Source of the DNA: Gentiana macrophylla
Taxonomy: Eukaryota > Streptophyta > Magnoliopsida > Gentianales > Gentianaceae
Assembly (NCBI GenBank): GCA_026214975.1
Contig: CM047805.1
Coordinates: 112,277,845-112,341,844, forward strand
Direction: 5' to 3'
Length of the DNA: 64,000 bases
Shown here: one piece after another, positions 56,847 through 64,000 of the stretch
Layout: each line of letters opens with the position of its first letter
Position numbering within the stretch: the stretch's first letter is position 1
Translations under genes and position numbers: made by a program
Notes under the pieces: generated by a model
Databases searched by the model: none
Told to the model about the DNA's origin: nothing
The model's input: only the letters and a program-made list of their open reading frames with translations

Positions 56847-57520
56847 TCAAAGCGTCGCCATAGGCGAGAAGTCATCCATGAAGACCTCCATGCATTGTTC
56901 CACTAGTCCATCAAAAATGGCTAACATGCACCGTTGAAAAGTCGCGGGTGCATTGCATAGGCGAATGGGCGTGCGGAAGGCAAAAGTGCCGGATGGACAC
57001 GTAAGCGTGGTCTTTTCACGATCATTAGGATCGATGGCTATCTGGAAGTACCCGAATATCCATCGAGAAAACAATAATATTTGTGACCACTCGGTCTTTC
57101 AATTATTTGGTCAATGAAGGGTAAGGGAAATGATCTTTTGCGGTGACCGTTCAATCTGCGATAATCAATGCGAGACCACTATAACTTGATCACAAGGCGT
57201 AAGGCAATTTCCTCCCCTTTTTCATTTTTTTCTACAGTAATACCCCCCTTCTTTGGTACAACTTGAGTAGGGCTAACCCACTCAGCTTTATCGGCGATGG
57301 CATAAATAATCCCCATATCAAGCCATTTGATGATCTCCTTTTTGACAACCTCCTGCATATGCGGATTCAGCCTTCTCTGCGGTTGTCTGACCTTTTTCGC
57401 TCCTTCCTCCGTTCGGATCTTATGCATGCATACATACAGGGTGATTCTACGATATCGCCCACGCCATCGAGCGAGCGAGGATATGTTTCTCGACACTTTG
57501 ATCAATGCGCCTCTTGCTCG
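56847..57520 (-). pseudogene. Athila copy 2: reverse transcriptase
   Basis: 57179-57505 gives RTEEGAKKVRQPQRRLNPHM, IIKWLDMGIIYAIADKAEWV and KNEKGEEIALRL. 56847-57074 gives GYFQIAIDPNDREKTTLTCP, LCNAPATFQRCMLAIFDGL and EVFMDDFS with the FMDD catalytic motif. A frameshift between 57075 and 57178 separates the two. Confidence 0.9.
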
Positions 57521-57529
57521 GGCCGAGTT

Positions 57530-60500
57530 TAGATGAGATGATTAGGGGCAACTTATCACCGTCTTTAAGAAAGATGTATTTTAGATGTTGTGGAAGCGGT
57601 TTCAACTCTAAGTCAGCGGTGGTTGCTCGATGCTAGATTTTAACGGACCACCTTTTTCCATTTGAGTTTGGACCGGTTGGTGAAAAACACTTCATCTTCT
57701 GGGGTGTTATCCGAAAGGTATTGAATAACGTCATCAAAAGGATCTCCTGTCGACTTCCGTTTTTCTTTGCGATGTGCAATCATCTTCTTAAGCTCTTCTT
57801 CTTCAAGTTCATCGCAAGTTGCTCCCAATCATCCAACTCCCAATGGGTAGCTTCTTTCAGTCGATTTCATCCCGAGCTTCCCATTAAAATTTCCTCTTCT
57901 TCAAGGTTAAAGTGCCCGATTGAGCTCCTTGGATCACACTTTGCTCATCCCTGGAATGTCCCAAATTTTGTTCACTTATAGGCTCGGTATCGCAAGTTGT
58001 TGAAACGACTCTCTGATGACTATGGCTCTTGAGCGAGTTGTTTTCTTCTTCTTCGTGATTTATGACATCCGGGGCTTACGTCTCTGCGAGCTCTTTATCG
58101 AGTCGATTCATCCCCATAAATTGCTTCAATGAATGAAATTCCACTGAATTGGGGATTCTTGAACTTTTACCTTGCTCGATGGAAATGGAATGTCTCCTAT
58201 TCTCAAGGTAATTTGGCGGTGTGGAAGTCAATGGTGGCGGCGGTGTCCAAGAAAGGCCGGCCTAGGATCGGGGGCATTTCCTTGTCAGATTGGTAGTCAA
58301 TATAACCCGATCGGTTGGAAACACCAATTGTTTAACATGGGTAAGGACATTGTTACGCGCAACCGGCTGCTAAGCGGCTAGATTTGTCCACCTGGCCCGA
58401 AGAGAGAGGCGGGCGCTCCTTAGCCTTTTGTCCAACCGAGACTTTTGCGGATGTTCAAAGGCATCACATTATGAGAGGCACGAGTCGCATAAGACATTGT
58501 GGAGCGTGCGGCCTTCGATCATGCAAGAGATTGAAGGTCGTCGGAGTCTACGTTTTATTGCAATGCTCACGAGAAATTGCCGAGCATTCTTCGTTTAGCA
58601 CTTCATCGCCATTCCTTTCAACTTCCTCTTACTTCCCACGCAGGCGTCCTTAAGAAACTTGGAGCATTTAGGCATCTCGATTAACACCCGGCAAGAGGCA
58701 TAGTCACCATGGTTTCTCTAGCGACTTCCTCACTCCATCGTAAGTTTTATCGAGTTCAAAGTATTCTCATTTTTCTTTCTTTGGATAAGGAAGGGTTTTC
58801 GGATGATTGATTGGAATTTGATTTTTAATGGCTTCATCCTCCTTATCCTTCCATCGACAAACTTTTGACTTTCTTTTTAGTCGGGGGTTCGGCCATCGAC
58901 TATTCTTTTCAACATCCTCATCACTTTCTCCCGAAGAATCATTATCATTCGGCTCTCGCTCTTTGTGTCGCTTTCTTGGTATTTGTCTGCTTGCTTATCC
59001 CCTCACTGAACTCATGGCGTCGGGAGGGGCTACTCGTTTCGAAAGCTTCTCGGGTCCAACTTTCTTTCGACTTCTAAGTGTAAGCGCATTCAACTCCTCC
59101 TCTTGCCCATAATTCCCGCTGCGGTGTGATGGCATTCTGAGGCACTTATACGCCTTAGGATTCTTATCGTGTGTAACTCGGCGGTCTTCCTTGGGGGCTG
59201 CTTGCTTGTTGATCGACCATCGGCCATCTGTCTCTCTATCGCCTTTTGACCGGTGGCTAGTGCTTGCACCATATCTACTAGCTCATCAATTTCTTTTGAG
59301 AGATAGAGGTGGGGTTTGTGGATTTTTGCGTTTGAGCCCAATTGCCTTGGGGCCTTTGATTGTTGGAGTTGAAGGGTGGTTGGAATTGGATCGCGCGCCA
59401 GGTGGCGATATAATAAGCTGTTTCAGCGGATTTCGAGAAAAATTACGGTTTGGATTATAGCTTGATTGACGAATTTTGATTACGAAAAGTTTGATTACGG
59501 TTGCCTATCGCATTTACTTCATCTCCGTTCTCATTGCTCGCTGCGTTCCCGGAAGACTCATATCCATTGATCCCTTTTGTTCTTTGCATTTGTAAATTAG
59601 CCATCTGTTGGTTTATCATTTCCATTTGAGCAACCAACCACGTATCACAGGATCGCACCATGATTTCCTCTTATCTTCCTCAACATGGGTCTTCACAGAG
59701 GTTGACCACATGTTGTTCTTAACAATTGTTTGACTACCTATAAGCGACATCATCTCCTCCGCTTGAGAAAAGATCCATGGTGTGGAATCTAGATAATCTC
59801 TATTTGGTTGAGTAACACCACGATAGAATAATTCTAGAAGCTCGTGTCGAGTGTATCCATGGTTAGGGCATTTCCTCATTAACAAATTCAACCTTTCCCA
59901 GGCCTTTCTACACTTTCTCCTTCTAATTGCTCAAAATTAGCTATATCACGTTTAAGGCCCATTATCGTTCAGGTGAAGCAATTTGAGCGAAGGCTCTTTT
60001 AACATCGGCCAGGTATGGAAGAGTGATGGGGTAAGGATTTGAACCATCTGTTTGCTTCACCTTTTAAAGCAAGCGGGAAAAGTTTCGACTTAACGATCTC
60101 GAGAATCAATACCGGATAATGGCGGCGGCCAAATTTGAACAAAAGTGGACAAGAAGTCATGAGGATCTTCTTGGCGGTGCCATGGAAGGAGCTATTTTGG
60201 ACCGGTCCAACCACTCCATTCTTGAGATCGAAATGTACTTGCCCCATATACGGAGGTCGGATAGGTCTATGCCCCTCAGGAAGTCTTGGTTAAGATAAGG
60301 GGCATAGGGGTCTTGATTTATTTGGGCTTCTTTGGGCTTGATGAAGTTGTTGCAATTGGTTTTGTAGCCCGACTTCTTTGATTCTGTTGTTGTTGTAACA
60401 AGCATTGTATTTGTTGAAAGAGGTGATTCGGTGAGCTTGAGGATCTGGATTTTGATTTGGGAGGAATTTGGATTAGGAGGAACTAGATTCGGATTTTGAG

Positions 60501-60618
60501 CTGGGTCCGCCATGATGTCTAGATCGGAAAAAGCCTTCTTCTTAGGATGGACCGTTCGGTTACGGATCAAAAGGAGAGGTCCCTTCTTGCTTACGGTTTG
60601 CATAAACCAGGAGGACAA
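57530..60618 (-). pseudogene. Athila copy 2: gag and protease
   Basis: The likely gag start region holds MADPAQNPNLVPPNPN (about 60515) within 60157-60618. The capsid-like part follows at 59999-60247 (SKLFPLALKGEANRWFKSL) and 59616-59891 (NLLMRKCPNHGYTRHELLEL, FYRGVTQPNRDYLDS). Further gag tail pieces are 59455-59661 and 59090-59341. The protease site at about 58450-58510 is frame-broken where copy 1 reads CDSGAS, by missing bases in the G run. 57640-57828 is the protease-RT linker. Confidence 0.85.
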
Positions 60619-61330
60619 CGAGAGAGGTCAACAACGACTAAAAGTCGAGAGTTGAAGAAGAGTTAACCTTGGAATCTGAGGCTAAGAGAAGAAAGGAGAA
60701 GAACAAGAAAGATGAAGCGGACGGGCGTTGAGAATCGTGAGCAGCGTGCATGCAGAGAGATTCCCAGACGGGCGTGCGGTTCAATAGGCGCTAAATCGAT
60801 ATACTAAAAGCGATTCGAGGCGTTTTACTAAACAAGCGGGCGTTTGGATGACCAGGCGCTTCGTTTGACGATAAGCAGATAAAGGAAATTTTTAGAATGG
60901 GCGGCGTGTATGATTGGGCGTTCGTTCAAAAGTGAAAAACGAGGATCGAGCGAGAAAAGCAAAGGAAGCAGTAAACAAATTAAACTAAGGAAAACTAAAC
61001 TAATCTAAAACCTAAGAAAGTTACTAACTAGAGAAACTATACCTACGACGAAAATTAAAAAAAAAAAAGAAAAACACTAAGGCGGTAAAAAAAAAAAAAG
61101 CGTGTTGAAATCTTCTAGGGCCAAAAAGAGAGGAAAGCAGTGGATTTTGACCTCAGCGCACTGAGCGGCCTACGGCGGTTCACCACGTCGTCGGCGTCGG
61201 GCGAGCTTTCGAATTGGGGTCTGCGTTCCAAGCGGACACTCGAGCGAGATTACGGCCAAAATACTCTGCGTGCCCTAACGACCCCCTTTTGACCTGAAAA
61301 GCGTCTAAGTAGAATCCGACAACCGTTACG
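60619..61330 (-). other. Untranslated leader of Athila copy 2
   Basis: Region between gag and primer-binding site on the element transcript. It is rich in GGGCGTT and GCGTTCGTT words and A runs (61052-61071, 61087-61099). It corresponds to the leader of copy 1, with which it shares TCTTCTAGGGCCAAAA and GGGTCTGCGTTCCAAGCGG. Confidence 0.65.
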
Positions 61331-61332
61331 AT

Positions 61333-61350
61333 TCCCGGCAGCGGCGCCAA
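61333..61350 (-). promoter_or_regulatory. Primer-binding site of Athila copy 2
   Basis: On the minus strand TGGCGCCGCTGCCGGGAA begins six bases after the 5' LTR end, the same Asp-tRNA-type site and spacing as in copy 1. Confidence 0.88.
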
Positions 61351-61356
61351 AAACTT

Positions 61357-62864
61357 GTTCGATAAAACTTGTTTTAAATTTATTTTACGGAACACCCCAA
61401 GTATAAGGATCATAGTATAGGGTGTTACCGAGTCGTCTAAGGGAATAAATGCGGTTATCAGATTAAGATATAAATCCTAAGTCGGTTATGTCACGAACTA
61501 TTACTTAAAACTAAGGTTTACACTATCTATAATGTAAAAGCGAAGAAACATGAGGTAAAATCACGAGAAAATAGAAAAACTTAGAAGCGGAGACGGCGTT
61601 AGCTAAAGGTGGACGGCGTCCAAATGCATCTTTGAAGCAGAAAATATCACGAGAAAAAACACTAAAATCACGGAGGTAACTAAGCGTAGCAATAACAATC
61701 AATACGAACTAATTTGTTTACGGATAATTAAAAGGGCGGTAAAACAACAAGGATACACCACACAACCATCACACAACCATTCTTATGATCTAAACACGAT
61801 TTATTGGTATGATCAATCACAATTCGACTAAATTCCTTTAAATCGAATTCTAGGGTTCTTGTTTCCTTTTCCAAGCAAAACAATGTAACATTCAACACAA
61901 GATCATTAATTCGTTCCCAAATTAAACAACCCAATTAACATCACATGATTCCTCAAAATAACATTAATCGTATCGATTGAAAAGCTCTACTATTGAATCA
62001 TATTTCCATATAAATTCAAGGCAACATATGGTTTCATTGACATTCCTATCTAATAAAGCGCTTAGCAATCAATCCAAAATCAATCAATAAATAAAGCGAT
62101 GTTGAATCATAAATAAAAATAAAACTAACTAATCATGGTTGTGATAGCGTTGATGTGGTTTCATCCCGTTGCTCTACCGCGATGTGCTTAGCCTTGCATG
62201 CTTGTGATGATCAAGATATGGTTGAAGGAAGAAACTCATAATTCTTTAGGGTTTAGTGCGGCTCTCCAAGGGTGGAATATGCGTTTGTATGGTGTGTGTG
62301 TGTTAGGGTTAAAATAACACGCCTATTTATAGAATTACAGGCGGCTAGGTCAAAAGCGGCCTTTGGGCGCCCGTCCAAGGTCATGGGCCTTTCGTTCATT
62401 TATACGGGCGGAGATTGAGGCGCTTCGTTCGACTACGTCTGGAGACTCTGTATGTAAAAATATGACTCTGGGCGCTTCATGGGCGCTTGATTCACTCCTG
62501 GGCCGCTAAATGCGGATCGGTGGGCGCCCGTCAATATCTTTGAGATCGGATTTCTTCATAGTTATCCATTCTTCTTCAAGCCAATTCCATGTTTATCTCT
62601 TGCAATTCGAATTGAACCTCATTTATCCTCTTTATGCACTCGAAATTAAGCATCTACATAATAGATAAAACATGTAGTCATCCCCAAATAATAATAATTC
62701 AATAAATTTAACACATAAAAGCGCCCAAATTACACTTTTGACACTTCTAACCCCATTATTCAAATTCACGCCTTTAAACATATAATTTTCTCTAAAAATT
62801 ACTAAAATACGAAAGATATTGTTCTCTAATAATGCGATAAAAACCATAAATTTCACCGAGAACA
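61357..62864 (-). repeat. 5' LTR of Athila copy 2
   Basis: 1508 bases, partner of 51609-53113. It ends CCGAGAACA. The next three bases (ACT) coincide with the first internal bases beside the other LTR, but then sequence changes to Copia RNase H. Confidence 0.95.
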
Positions 62865-64000
62865 ACTGCTTCCTTTGTTGCTTCTGTCAATGCCATGTAT
62901 TCCGATTGATAGTAGATAATGTCCTTTGTACCACTGTAAAGTTGCCTTCCAACTTGCCCGCAGAACCACCCAAAGTGAACACATACCGAGTCATAGATCT
63001 TCATTTGTCACACACATGACATAATCGAGAATCACAGTACCCTGTGACAAAATATTGAGTATCACCTCCATAAATGAGTCCGATATCTGATGTACCCTTA
63101 AGGTACCTGAATATCCTCTTTACTACTTTCCAGTGTTCCTTTCCAGGTTAAGCCATAAACCTCCTGACAACAATGACTGCCTGAGCCAAATCAGGCCTAG
63201 TACAGACCATGGCATACATTAGACTGCCTACTTCACTAGCATATGGAACTCTTGACATATATTCTTCCTCTTGGTATTGATGGATCAAACACTAAAAACA
63301 TATATAGATTTGGTGCCATATGAGTATCTATAGGTTTGGCTTACGACATGCCAAACTTGGATAATATCTTTTCATTTACCCTCTTTGAGACAAACGACTT
63401 CCCACGCTTCCTATCTCTATAGATCTCCATCCCCAAAATTTTCTTTGCATTCCCCAAATCCTTCATCTTAAATTCGAGTCTTGGCGATTCTTGAGATCTT
63501 GAATGTCGAGACTTGTTTTGCAGACTATCAACATATCATCTACATCTGACACTGAGATAGATGATTGAACCATCCTTCAACTTGTTGTGATACACACAAC
63601 AATCATATGGACTCTGCTATAAACCCTTGAATCATATAAGCTGTCAAACTACTTATACCCTTTGTCGTGGGGCTGCTTAAGTCTATATCTGAGACTTCTT
63701 CAACTTGCAAACATATCCTTCTTTTCCGGGAACTTGGAAACCCTCTGGTGAGTCATATAAATTTCCTTTTCTATATCTCCATGTAGAAAGGTTTGTCTTC
63801 ACATCCAATTGCTCAAGTTCAAGACTTTGGCGTGCCACTATTGCTAATGACACCACGATAGATAAGTAGGTCGACCCTTTGGAGAAAATATCTCTTCATA
63901 ATCTACCCTTCTTTCTAAGCTGAACCCTCTACAGCAACCAAAGCGTGCCTTATATCGATATCCTCGCAGATGTTATTCCTTCATTTTTCTTGAATATCCA
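62865..64000 (-). pseudogene. Second Copia of the intronic type: RNase H and RT, cut by window end
   Basis: Aligns with 10970-12110 of the intronic Copia. Readable pieces on the minus strand include YMALTEATKEA (about 62880-62910), the RNase H/connection region with MSRVPYASEVGSLMY-like and LSKFGMS-like words (about 63230-63370), a damaged DVDDMLIV catalytic area near 63530, and KEIYMT.PEGFQVPGKEGYVC-like sequence near 63720-63760. Many short indels. The element continues beyond 64000. The end of RNase H, the polypurine tract and half the 3' LTR are missing at the Athila junction. Confidence 0.85.

Larger units (their letters stand above)
51609..62864 (-). mobile_element. Athila-type Gypsy retrotransposon, copy 2
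   Basis: Complete layout read right to left: 5' LTR (61357-62864), PBS, leader, gag, protease, RT, RNase H, integrase, non-coding gap, PPT and 3' LTR (51609-53113). It is the same family as copy 1, but a different subfamily: the LTR starts TGTTCGATAAAACTTG and differs in most positions, while internal genes align. There is no target duplication (left flank CTCTT, right flank ACTGC). Coding frames are more broken than in copy 1, mainly by short losses in C/G-rich words. Confidence 0.93.

Overview
The window is nuclear DNA of a flowering plant, most likely a eudicot. It is A/T-rich and dominated by plant transposons: Ty1/Copia, Athila-type Ty3/Gypsy, an L1-type LINE, Stowaway MITEs and a Mutator-like element. 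It holds one recognisable host gene. Nothing in it fixes the species.

Host gene. A purine permease (PUP family) lies on the minus strand. Exon 1 is 21853-22590 and exon 2 is 4485-4829. They join in phase 0 with GT/AG borders into an intact 360-residue protein. The exons are 17,023 bases apart, and this intron is full of transposons: a complete but decayed Copia in the same orientation as the gene (9928-15391, TSD TAATA/TAATG), six Stowaway-like MITEs (one split by an Athila-like solo LTR with perfect AATAC TSD), a head-to-head pair of old LTR-like repeats, and a fragment with gag-like traces.

Left edge (1-4484). A Copia LTR running off the left edge is inserted in a 5'-truncated LINE reverse transcriptase. 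A stretch with little content follows, then a short degenerate minisatellite.

Right of the gene (22.6-51.6 kb). This is a nest: a foldback MITE; a Copia pol fragment split by a solo LTR; the 5' part of a SIRE-like Copia, whose 5' LTR is split by Athila copy 1 (33733-45112, TSD TTTTC); then a 3' Copia tail and long LTR (46304-49820). That LTR carries a 1.54-kb Mutator-like TIR element with a 1-kb minisatellite of 16-bp units. LINE RNase H remnants follow.

Right end (51.3-64 kb). Athila copy 2 (51609-62864) sits in another Copia of the same type as the intron copy, which continues off the window. It has no target duplication, and part of the host Copia is missing.

Quality note. LTR pairs are nearly identical in A/T-rich stretches but differ by many 1-3-base indels in C/G-rich stretches, and one Copia LTR shows repeated ACTG-to-ATCG exchanges. 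Some frameshifts in the transposons may be consensus errors at methylated sites. The permease exons read cleanly.
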